A stretch of 27,969 bases of DNA. It comes from CAZKCK01 sp964552325 (GTDB lineage: Bacteria > Bacteroidota > Bacteroidia > Bacteroidales > TTA-H9). Below the pieces are notes generated by a model. That model was given only the letters and a program-made list of their open reading frames with translations. It did not search any database and was not told where the DNA came from. Position numbers and translations under genes: made by a program. Positions 15,935 to 23,470 of the stretch are shown one piece after another. Every line of letters begins with the position of its first letter. Within the stretch, counting starts at the first letter, position 1. The DNA is taken from the NCBI GenBank assembly GCA_964552325.1, contig CAZKHA010000034.1, positions 1 to 27,969 on the forward strand, given 5' to 3'.

Positions 15935-18859
15935 TTAAAAGTCAACATTAATTCCAAAAATTAGAGCCCTTGATTGCGGATAGGTTCCATAATCAATGCC
16001 CATTTCGGTGGCGCTGTTGCCAAAAGCATTAACTTCGGGATCGAACCCGCTATAATTGGTAAGGGTTAGAAGGTTTTGTCCGGTAACATAAATTGAAAGT
16101 TTGTTAATCCCTTTAAATTTAGAACCTTTATCGAGCAAGCGATACGAAAGGGTGAGTGATTTCAATCGCGCATATGTACCGTCTTCTACAAATCTTGATG
16201 AGTTACGCACGTTAATTACACCAGCTCCAGCTTTAGGAATATCGGTAATGGTATTTTCGGGTGTCCACCTATTTAATACAGATACGGATTGGTTTTTACT
16301 ATCAAACATGCCTTCAAGATCGATGCGTGTAGCATTATAAATATCGTTGCCATAACTGCCCTGAATGAAAACATTTAAATCGAAACGTTTGAATGTAAGA
16401 TTATTTGTTAAGCCAAAGGTGAAATCGGGGTTGGCATCTCCAATTATTGTTCTATCGCCCGGATCAAAAATGCCATTTGCATTTACGTCCTTATAAATAA
16501 TATTGCCAGTTTCGGGATCAACACCTTCAGAGATGTACCCATAAAACGTCCCTAAAGCCAGGCCTTCTTCTACACGGATAACATCTTGGTTATTACTGTA
16601 TATTCTACCAAAGTAATACACAGGTGTATAGGTAAGTTTAACAATTTTGTTCTTGTTAAACGACATATTGTAGTCGGTGGTCCATTTTATTGATTTGTCA
16701 ATATTTACTGAGCTGATATTGAACTCAAAACCTTTGTTTTCGATTTCGCCAGCATTGGTTAGGATGTTGTCGGGGTCAACTGTGGAGCCAAGTTGAACAT
16801 TCATCAGAACATCGCTAGTTTTTTTGTAATAAACATCAAATACCAACGACAATTTTCCACCGAGCATTGACAGGTCAAATCCAATTCCTGATTGCGTGGT
16901 GGTTTCCCATTTTAAATCGGGATTGCCGTAACTTGTAAATGAAGAGCCAGGGCCAGAAAGTGGGTTGGTAGGTTTAATACGGTTGTAAGACACCAAGCCG
17001 AATTGACGGTAATTGGGTAAACCACCCTCATTACCTACCATTCCCCAGCCTCCTCTAAGTTTTAAATCGTCAATAAAGGTGAGTTGCTTCATGAATTTTT
17101 CGGAGGAAAGGCGCCAAGCTAATGAAAAGGAGGGAAACCAGCCCCATTTACTGGCAAGCTTTGAAGATCCATCTCGGCGAGCACTTACCGTTAAATAATA
17201 ACGGCTATTGAAATCATAAGCCAACCTGCCAAAAAACGATGCATTGGCATTTGACCATTCTGATGAACCACCCGAAATAACATTTGCAGCCCACAGTGAC
17301 GTAACTAATGTGTCTTCAGGGAAGTCATTACCAGATAAATATGATTGACTTGCAAGGCTTTTGCGCAAGCTGTTTCCAATAATTGCATTAAAGTGATGGC
17401 TGCTCAAATTATAGGTATAATTGGCCGTATTTTCCCAAATCCAGGTGCTATAATTTGCTTTATCGGCATAGCCAATACCATGCTGCTGACGGCCGTAATT
17501 GGTTTTAAACGGATCAAGGTAATAATCCCATTGGTGTGTTGCGATATCAACAGCCATGTTCGACCTGAATTTAAGGTCTTTAATAGGGGTCAGTTCTGCA
17601 CTTAAATTCCCGATTAATTGCCTATCAATCGATTTTTGATTTGGGCCATACATGTATGCAACTGGGTTTTCCCATGATGGTTGGAATGGGTTTGGGTCGT
17701 ATTGTCCACTTCCATCTTCCTTGTAAATATTCAGGAAAGGCGGTGTATTCAAGGCACTCATAATAACACCTCCCCTACCCGAGCTTAAATTATCTGGTGA
17801 ATCTTTGGTTGTGCTGTTCACCATATTGAGGTTTGTAGAAACATTGAACCAAGGTCTAATTTGGTTGTCTAAATTCACCTTCATATTGATGCGATCATAA
17901 CGAGCAGGATTCACAATACCCTCATCACTCATGTATCCGGCAGAGATGTAATATTTTGATTTGTCAGTACCGCCCGAAGTTGATAACTGGTACGATTGTT
18001 TATAGCCAGTTCCAAAAACAATATCGCTCCAGTTGTTAAAATTTGTAGCACTTGGATCCATGCTTCCTGGGGCAATTTCTTCCATTAGGTCGCGGTATTG
18101 CTTAGTGTTCAGCACATCAATGGTTTTGCGCAGGTTAGAAACCCCAAAATAGGTGTTAAATTGAATGGAGGGTGATTCGGAATTACCACGTTTTGTGGTT
18201 ATTAATACAACCCCATTGGCGCCTTGCGACCCATAGATAGCAGCGGCAGAAGCATCTTTTAAGACTGAAATCGAGGTGATATCGTTCGGATTGATGCTTT
18301 TAATATCTGACATCCATACTCCATCCACCACATATAGTGGATCGTTACCAGCTATTACCGAAGTGGCGCCACGTACACGTACCGAAAGCTCAGCACCTGG
18401 CTTACCACTGAGTTGAACTACTTGCACCCCAGCTGCCTTCCCCTGTAAAGCTTGGGCAGCATTAAAGAGCGGGCGGTCTTTTAGTTCTTTCTCATCAACC
18501 ACTGCAACAGCAGTAGTTAGGTCTTTCTTTTTTTGTGTACCGTAGCCTACCACAACCACTTCGTTCAGTAGCTTAAGGTCTTCTTGCAGAACAGTATTTA
18601 TCGTTGTACGGCCGTTAATGGTTTCTGTTTGTGGAATATAACCCACAAAACTAAATTTTAGGGTTTTGCCATCGGTTTTTAATTCGTAGTTCCCATTAAG
18701 ATCTGTAACCGTGCCTGTAGATGTTTCCACCACTAACACGGTTACGCCTGGTATGCTTTGCCCGCTGGCATCGGTAACCTTTCCCTTAATGGTTAAGGTT
18801 TGCGAAAATCCAACCGCGGTTAGCACTAGAAATAAAACAAGGGTAATCGTTTTTTTCAT
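15935..18859 (-). CDS. SusC/RagA-family TonB-dependent outer-membrane glycan transporter (SusC2)
   Basis: A 974-residue TonB-dependent importer with a signal peptide ending near GFSQ (residue 20). A carboxypeptidase-regulatory-like domain covers about 23-92 (IPGVTVLVVETSTGTVTD). The TonB-box region is NEVVVVGYGTQKKKDL (about 99-114). The plug domain runs to about 225 with VRVRGATSV, DPLYVVDGVW and ISVLKDASAAAIYGSQGANG. The beta-barrel ends GINVDF with a terminal Phe. It is about 70 residues shorter than SusC1 and only moderately similar to it, so this is not a recent tandem copy. SusD2 follows after 12 nt. No promoter box is visible in the 113 nt upstream, which contain a terminator-like hairpin, so expression probably needs read-through from the PKD lipoprotein gene. 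Confidence 0.95.
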   Translation of the reverse strand: MKKTITLVLFLVLTAVGFSQTLTIKGKVTDASGQSIPGVTVLVVETSTGTVTDLNGNYELKTDGKTLKFSFVGYIPQTETINGRTTINTVLQEDLKLLNEVVVVGYGTQKKKDLTTAVAVVDEKELKDRPLFNAAQALQGKAAGVQVVQLSGKPGAELSVRVRGATSVIAGNDPLYVVDGVWMSDIKSINPNDITSISVLKDASAAAIYGSQGANGVVLITTKRGNSESPSIQFNTYFGVSNLRKTIDVLNTKQYRDLMEEIAPGSMDPSATNFNNWSDIVFGTGYKQSYQLSTSGGTDKSKYYISAGYMSDEGIVNPARYDRINMKVNLDNQIRPWFNVSTNLNMVNSTTKDSPDNLSSGRGGVIMSALNTPPFLNIYKEDGSGQYDPNPFQPSWENPVAYMYGPNQKSIDRQLIGNLSAELTPIKDLKFRSNMAVDIATHQWDYYLDPFKTNYGRQQHGIGYADKANYSTWIWENTANYTYNLSSHHFNAIIGNSLRKSLASQSYLSGNDFPEDTLVTSLWAANVISGGSSEWSNANASFFGRLAYDFNSRYYLTVSARRDGSSKLASKWGWFPSFSLAWRLSSEKFMKQLTFIDDLKLRGGWGMVGNEGGLPNYRQFGLVSYNRIKPTNPLSGPGSSFTSYGNPDLKWETTTQSGIGFDLSMLGGKLSLVFDVYYKKTSDVLMNVQLGSTVDPDNILTNAGEIENKGFEFNISSVNIDKSIKWTTDYNMSFNKNKIVKLTYTPVYYFGRIYSNNQDVIRVEEGLALGTFYGYISEGVDPETGNIIYKDVNANGIFDPGDRTIIGDANPDFTFGLTNNLTFKRFDLNVFIQGSYGNDIYNATRIDLEGMFDSKNQSVSVLNRWTPENTITDIPKAGAGVINVRNSSRFVEDGTYARLKSLTLSYRLLDKGSKFKGINKLSIYVTGQNLLTLTNYSGFDPEVNAFGNSATEMGIDYGTYPQSRALIFGINVDF

Positions 18860-18910
18860 GTGTTTAGTATGTTAATTATTAGTTATAAGTATTTTAGCTA
18901 GGTTATTAAA

Positions 18911-18951
18911 TGAAAAACCGAGAGCGAGCTTTAATCTCGCTCACCCTCGGT
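18911..18951 (-). terminator. Terminator/attenuator hairpin between the PKD gene and SusC2
   Basis: ACCGAG and AGCGAG (18917-18928) pair with CTCGCT (18936-18941) and CTCGGT (18946-18951), giving 12 bp interrupted by a 4-nt bulge (CACC) and closed by a 7-nt loop. On the minus strand the stem continues into TTTTTCATTT. It lies 22 nt after the PKD gene stop and about 50 nt before SusC2, a position suited to lowering SusC2 relative to the PKD lipoprotein. Confidence 0.75.
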
Positions 18952-18972
18952 AATACTATGTAGTTATAGTTC

Positions 18973-20790
18973 TTAGCGTTCTAAAATCATCGACCATGAT
19001 GCAGAACCATCATGCGCTTCCGAAATATCAACACTTACAAATAGGTATTCTTTAAATCCGGTGTTGGCATAGCCAATTACTTCATAAGTATTTGTGGCTG
19101 AACCGAAATTGGGGGCTACAGCATTATCTGTGTTTTCGCCACCTTTTACGCCACTGGCTACGCCGTTAAATCCCTTAACAAAGCCAAGGAATGCGGCTCC
19201 GGTAGCTCCATTTGTTAACGTAATCATTGGACGTACGTTCATGGCTTTGCCGGCTGGGGTGAAGGTATATGAATGTGTGCCTGAACCAAATGCTGCTCCA
19301 TTTCCGCTAGCAGCTATGCCAGCATCGTCAATACAGCCTTTTGTTCCGCCAAAATATCCGTCGTTGCGTGCCGATCCTTTTGTATCATAGGTATATACAC
19401 CAGCTGCACCAAATATAAATTCATCGTCTGGCATGCAAGTCCAATCATCTTCGCCTGCTCCCGAAACCAAGAAGTCTTTAGGCAATGCCCACCAAGATGG
19501 ATCGCCCATTCCGGGGCCTACAAAAACTGATTTTTCTTCGGCACGAACTCTCCAGGCACCTCCTTGTAACAAGGCTTCGGTTAGTTCTGTGGCAGAAACA
19601 AATGCGGTTTGAGTGGCTATTGTACTGCCGTTTTCGTTGGTGGCAGTTAGCGTAACGGTGTAAATTCCATCAGAAGCATAGGTGTGTACTGGGTTCATTT
19701 CTGAAGAGGTTTGGCTGTCGCCAAAATCCCAAAGGTATGAAGTGGCATCTGTTGAGGTATTGGTAAAAGTTACATTCAAGCCATCCGCTGTAAACGAGAA
19801 TTTTGCATCGGGTTTGTCAGCAGGGATAGGTGGCTCATCGGCTGGGTTATCATAATGTACAAAAACAAATTCCCAATAAGCATCCATTTCTGGGTCATCA
19901 TCAAAATCGTAATTGGCTACTATTACCAAGGTATCAATTGTTCCATCTGTTAATTTGGCCACTTCGTAGGTTACTTCTTCTTGCGGAACCTTAACTTCTT
20001 CATGTGTAGAAACTTTTTCGAGACCCATATACGCACCAAGTCCAACAATCTTAAGTGTTTGGGGTGCTCCGGGGGTCAATACAAATGTTCCTGTAAAATT
20101 ACGCCAAGGGGTGATATCAACACCTTCCTTATTTGCAGTGGTACCAGGGGCACCCACTTCTTGGCATGAGAATTCAACTGGTGCTGAATAAATGCCGCCA
20201 TCACCAGCCCAGAAGCCACCTTTCAAATCACGTGCAAATGTAAGACCGGCGCGTGTAAAAGTGAACTCGTCATCTAAAGAACATGTTCTTTTTGATAAGG
20301 CCTCATTTTTACCAAATTGCCACCAAATACCTTTGCGGGTTCCATCAGGATTCAACTCCCCAACTGTGTATGGATAATAAGTTGCGGTGGAGCTGCCTTC
20401 GCGCACAAGCTTCCAGGTTTTTGATGTTTCGCCTGTGAGTTTGCCCAAATCAACATTGGGGTCGGCAATAGTTACGGTTACTGAGTAAACGTCTTTAATA
20501 CTACTTGGTGAAATGGCAGTTAGCTTAACAACGTATTGACCTTCACCAGCATACGTGTGAACTGGATTGTTTTCGGTTGATAAAGCCGAGTTGTCGCCAA
20601 AATCCCATGAAACAGACTGAAAGTTCTTGGATTCATTGGTAAATGTAACTTTCTTGAAATCAGTTGCATCTACAGTAAAGGTGAAACTTGACATTACATC
20701 GGGTTCTTGCTCGTCTTCTTTACACGAGCTGACAAAAGACACTAATAGTATGATTATCAGTGCCCAAGAGAGTTTTAGAGTGCTTTTCAT
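18973..20790 (-). CDS. Double-PKD lipoprotein with duplicated C-DDEF-F modules; candidate surface glycan-binding protein
   Basis: A 605-residue lipoprotein from the ATG at 20788-20790. A longer in-frame ATG at 20823 adds only 11 non-signal residues. Cys23 (FVSSC) is the acylation site and is followed by acidic KEDEQEPD. The protein is an internal duplication: PKD1 (about 33-110, SWDFGDNS), module A (about 118-312), PKD2 (about 328-400, YLWDFGDSQ) and module B (about 405-605). A and B share a Trp start (TWKLV/AWRVR), a WW pair (W156-157, W433-434), C170-x2-DDEF-x-F and C452-x2-DDEF-x-F, a second cysteine (C209, C486), a TP-G strand and a closing aromatic strand (YWEFVFV/SWSMILE). No catalytic motif is seen. 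Its place before SusC2 and its aromatic-rich modules suggest a glycan binder in the SusE/SGBP role. The fold of the modules is not one I can name. Confidence 0.82.
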   Translation of the reverse strand: MKSTLKLSWALIIILLVSFVSSCKEDEQEPDVMSSFTFTVDATDFKKVTFTNESKNFQSVSWDFGDNSALSTENNPVHTYAGEGQYVVKLTAISPSSIKDVYSVTVTIADPNVDLGKLTGETSKTWKLVREGSSTATYYPYTVGELNPDGTRKGIWWQFGKNEALSKRTCSLDDEFTFTRAGLTFARDLKGGFWAGDGGIYSAPVEFSCQEVGAPGTTANKEGVDITPWRNFTGTFVLTPGAPQTLKIVGLGAYMGLEKVSTHEEVKVPQEEVTYEVAKLTDGTIDTLVIVANYDFDDDPEMDAYWEFVFVHYDNPADEPPIPADKPDAKFSFTADGLNVTFTNTSTDATSYLWDFGDSQTSSEMNPVHTYASDGIYTVTLTATNENGSTIATQTAFVSATELTEALLQGGAWRVRAEEKSVFVGPGMGDPSWWALPKDFLVSGAGEDDWTCMPDDEFIFGAAGVYTYDTKGSARNDGYFGGTKGCIDDAGIAASGNGAAFGSGTHSYTFTPAGKAMNVRPMITLTNGATGAAFLGFVKGFNGVASGVKGGENTDNAVAPNFGSATNTYEVIGYANTGFKEYLFVSVDISEAHDGSASWSMILER

Positions 20791-20822
20791 ATTAGTAGAA
20801 AGGTTTAAGTGTAAGTTTAACA

Positions 20823-20830
20823 CGAAGATA
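20823..20830 (-). promoter_or_regulatory. Candidate -7 element for the PKD-SusC2-SusD2 unit
   Basis: The plus-strand CGAAGATA reads TATCTTCG on the minus strand, one mismatch from TAnnTTTG, 33 nt upstream of the PKD gene ATG. It lies in the same 11-bp context, ACACGAAGATA, as the SusC1 promoter candidate. A TTTG -33 element is not present at the matching distance. The 565-bp spacer (20791-21355) holds no convincing gene. Confidence 0.38.
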
Positions 20831-21215
20831 GTAACTTTATTAATGTGTTGTTCAGAATGTAATAAATTTCTTGTATAACAACTTGCCTATTATTTGTATG
20901 ATAAATAGCTAATTTATTGGTTAAATAGATTTTATATGTTTATTTAGAATCTTTCTAAATTGCGATAATCTAAGTTGCTGCCCAAAGGATAGATTTTCTA
21001 GGATAGTGTAGTATTGACACTTTATACTTCGCTTAAAACTTATTTATCGATTAACGTTTGATTAGAATCGGTGGCAAAAAATATACTTGTGTTGTAAAAA
21101 TTGGAATTCAGAACGGGCTTGCTTTACGGAACACTACACATTATAGGAGCAACGATACGTTGGTTAGAATAAACAATCGCTTGTAACTAAAGTTTTGTCT
21201 TTAGCAACTTTTATT

Positions 21216-21283
21216 AACCTTGTTCAAATTAATCTTGGGAAGGCTTTTGAAAGGTTGATAATGGCAATTTGGGAAACAAGGTT
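21216..21283. repeat. Long-range imperfect inverted repeat downstream of the LamG/LruC gene
   Basis: AACCTTGTT (21216-21224) is the inverted copy of AACAAGGTT (21275-21283). CAAATT (21225-21230) pairs inside with AATTTG (21266-21271) across a 3-nt bulge. Together they close a 68-nt element 73 nt downstream of the LamG/LruC stop. Neither strand shows a strong T run after it, so it is a poor intrinsic terminator. A structured 3' UTR or small RNA is possible. Confidence 0.35.
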
Positions 21284-21355
21284 TAATAAGAAGTATGATG
21301 GGGTTTTGATCGTGCTTTTCGTTTAAATAGGGCTTAAAAATTAAAATACAATCAG

Positions 21356-23227
21356 TTAGGGTTGAAAAATGTTGCTTTGGTTGCGGTAGCCAGTTAGGTT
21401 TAGGTACCAATCTTGAAAGGTGGTTCCACCACTAATAGCCCAATCAGCCATTTTTAAATGAGCCTGTATGATGTCGCATTTTTCAACCGGGTATTCAAAG
21501 GTTGTGGCAACATTGATAGCCCATGGCAGATTATTGGAAGTTTTATAGTAACGGTTTTGCTGCGGAATACTATTATCAGCCTGTGTTCCAAACAAACTTG
21601 CATCCGCTTTTGATGTGGGTGCGTGGTTTGCTAAATGAACTTCGCGGCCACGGATCCCATTTACGATGATAAATGGATTGAATGAGGCTAAGTTAAGTGC
21701 GGAAATGGATACTACTGGATTTTGGAAATTGATTTGCAGTTGAACAGTATCTGGAGTGCTATAAGGAGCATTGGGCGAAACATTAAAACCAAAATACCCG
21801 GAAACGGGTGTTACCAAATCCCAGGCATCATCAAAAGCAATAAAGGTAGGTTTGTTTTGCCCTGATTCTAATCCACTGGCATTTAGCGTTATGTAATTGG
21901 AGGTTAAGATGGTTCCACTAACCGAAATCTGGTCGGTTGCAATAGCGGGTTCAAGTTGAAAACCAAAACCGTTGTGATGGCCACCACCTATTGCCCGAAT
22001 AGCAAATTTTGGAAACATTTCAACCACTTGATTGCTGGCATTTGTAACAACTTTAAACCGATAATCTACAACTAAGTCATTTAAATCATAATCGCCTTGG
22101 GCTGGCCAAAGGTCTTCAAACGCTAACGAATACCAGTCGGCTGAAGGCCAATAGGTATCAAAAGCGCGCGATGCATCCAATGGGTAATCATCCCAGGAAT
22201 TGGCAACGCCATCATTATCATCATCTAATATGGCAGCATAACTAACATCGGTGTTATATGTGGCACCAATAATTTGGCCGTTGTAATGGTTAAGCGATTG
22301 CTCGTAGGCTGTAGTTCCGCTGCCTTCGTTCAGGTTGTAATAAGCAATTAAATTATTGGTCATCAAGGGGGCGCCCAATCCCATAAGTTGCTGTATTTGT
22401 TGTTGTGAAAGGGCTAGCCCATAAATTCCAAGTTCGTCGAGCTTGCCCTGGAAGAACTTTTGGTTCCCATTATCAGCAGCAATGGAAATATCGCGGCCAT
22501 TCGAGCGCAAGGTTTTGCCAACATTTATGGTTTTAACCAATTGACCGTTAATATAGAGTTTTGCAGAAGTTCCATCATAAGTGGAAGCAAGATGGTACCA
22601 AGTGTTTAATGTGGGCCGTTGGCTTATGTGTAAATCAGTAGAGGTCCCATCGTTCATGGCAAAAGATGCCTGCCAACCTTCCCAAAGGTCCTGTCCTAAA
22701 CCGCTCCCATCCCAATCGCCTTTTTGAAGAATTTTGGCGGTCTTGTTTACATCTGCCTTTACCCATGCTACAAAAGTAACTTGGTTGGTAAAGGTGTAAT
22801 TTGAAGATGGAACTTTTATCCATTGATCGGTACCATTAAAAGCCATCGAATAATTTGATTCCGAATGCTTAAGCTGCGCAAGGTTTACATCTGTTATAGA
22901 TTCCTTTAAGGTAATTTTAGTACCATTTACTACTACTGCTGATGTGTAAGCTGGAATATTTAAGGGCAATGTGATATAATCTTCATTTCCTTTACAGTTT
23001 ACAGTTGCCAAACGTGTGTTTTGGGCTATGTTGGTTACCAATAAAATGCCTTTAGGCGGGTGAGCTATTTTCAGAGTCACATTTTTGTGGGTATTCCAAC
23101 TAAAATTGGCATCGGCTTTTAAGTCTTTTAGCGAAGTTATGGAGGATTGCACAGGTTCTTTTTGACATGAAACCATGAAGACTATAAACAATGCAAGTAA
23201 GAGTGGAGTGTGCTTAGCCATTTGCAT
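21356..23227 (-). CDS. LamG plus LruC-domain lipoprotein at the head of the PUL
   Basis: A 623-residue lipoprotein with Cys21 in FMVSC. The start could equally be the second ATG (23219-23221), giving Cys19. After an N-terminal beta-rich region (about 35-120) comes a LamG/concanavalin A-like domain (about 124-282, with TFVAWVKAD, WYHLASTYDG and LDELGIYGLAL). A thrombospondin type 3-like calcium stretch follows (DDDNDGVANSWDDYP, about 335-349). The rest is an LruC domain (DUF4842, about 365-615), recognised by FEDLWPAQGDYDLNDLVVDY and the closing KADASLFGTQADNS and WAISGGTTFQDWYLN segments. No enzyme motif is present. LamG domains often bind carbohydrate; the role of LruC is not settled. It is first in the same-strand PUL series but separated from the PKD gene by 565 bp, so it may be its own transcript. 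Confidence 0.85.
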   Translation of the reverse strand: MQMAKHTPLLLALFIVFMVSCQKEPVQSSITSLKDLKADANFSWNTHKNVTLKIAHPPKGILLVTNIAQNTRLATVNCKGNEDYITLPLNIPAYTSAVVVNGTKITLKESITDVNLAQLKHSESNYSMAFNGTDQWIKVPSSNYTFTNQVTFVAWVKADVNKTAKILQKGDWDGSGLGQDLWEGWQASFAMNDGTSTDLHISQRPTLNTWYHLASTYDGTSAKLYINGQLVKTINVGKTLRSNGRDISIAADNGNQKFFQGKLDELGIYGLALSQQQIQQLMGLGAPLMTNNLIAYYNLNEGSGTTAYEQSLNHYNGQIIGATYNTDVSYAAILDDDNDGVANSWDDYPLDASRAFDTYWPSADWYSLAFEDLWPAQGDYDLNDLVVDYRFKVVTNASNQVVEMFPKFAIRAIGGGHHNGFGFQLEPAIATDQISVSGTILTSNYITLNASGLESGQNKPTFIAFDDAWDLVTPVSGYFGFNVSPNAPYSTPDTVQLQINFQNPVVSISALNLASFNPFIIVNGIRGREVHLANHAPTSKADASLFGTQADNSIPQQNRYYKTSNNLPWAINVATTFEYPVEKCDIIQAHLKMADWAISGGTTFQDWYLNLTGYRNQSNIFQP

Positions 23228-23235
23228 TTTTTATG

Positions 23236-23243
23236 CAAATATA
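23236..23243 (-). promoter_or_regulatory. Candidate -7 element for the LamG/LruC gene
   Basis: The minus strand reads TATATTTG, an exact TAnnTTTG match, ending 8 nt before the first ATG (23227) and 14 nt before the second (23221). If used, the transcript would have almost no leader. No TTG -33 element is visible. Confidence 0.4.
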
Positions 23244-23253
23244 AGGCTCATTA

Positions 23254-23291
23254 CCATGAAATTGTCATAGTTGTTGAAAAAAATTTCATGG
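23254..23291. repeat. 10-bp inverted repeat upstream of the LamG/LruC promoter box
   Basis: CCATGAAATT (23254-23263) and AATTTCATGG (23282-23291) are perfect inverted copies with an 18-bp spacer. The repeat covers the region 11-48 bp upstream of the -7 candidate, where an activator or repressor dimer could bind. A hairpin role is also possible. Confidence 0.35.
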
Positions 23292-23296
23292 AATGA

Positions 23297-23392
23297 CTAA
23301 AGTCCGAGGTAGAAGCCACTAAACACAGCTATCAGCACCCATGCTATAAAAGGTGTTGACTTAACTTTTTTGAGTGCATCTAAAACCGTATC
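23297..23392 (-). pseudogene. Coding-looking remnant with a hydrophobic segment, no start codon
   Basis: One minus-strand frame in the spacer after glgB reads 31 sense codons between a TGA (23393-23395) and a TAG (23297-23299). It begins DTVLDALKKVKSTPF and continues with a hydrophobic segment, IAWVLIAVFSGFYLGL. The amphipathic start plus a single membrane-spanning segment looks like the C-terminal part of a small membrane protein, but there is no ATG, GTG or TTG. It may be a decayed gene, a gene with an unusual start, or chance. Confidence 0.25.
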
Positions 23393-23470
23393 TCAAAGGT
23401 TATCCTATTGTACAAATTTGTTAAAAAAATTTGCAGTATAATAGTTTATATTATCCTCTGATTTTGATAG

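Noticed and set aside
10904..18859. Recent tandem duplication of a SusCD pair
   Set aside because: The two SusC proteins differ in length (1048 and 974), signal peptide, TonB-box region and most barrel sequence; only family motifs agree.
20791..20823. Longer start for the PKD lipoprotein
   Set aside because: The extra 11 residues do not belong to a signal peptide, and the extension would run into the -7 promoter candidate; the ATG at 20790 begins MKSTLK with a standard lipoprotein signal.
21201..21410. 69-codon minus-strand ORF overlapping the LamG/LruC 3' end
   Set aside because: It overlaps the conserved LruC C-terminus in another frame, is rich in P, K, N and lacks any domain or signal peptide; likely chance.
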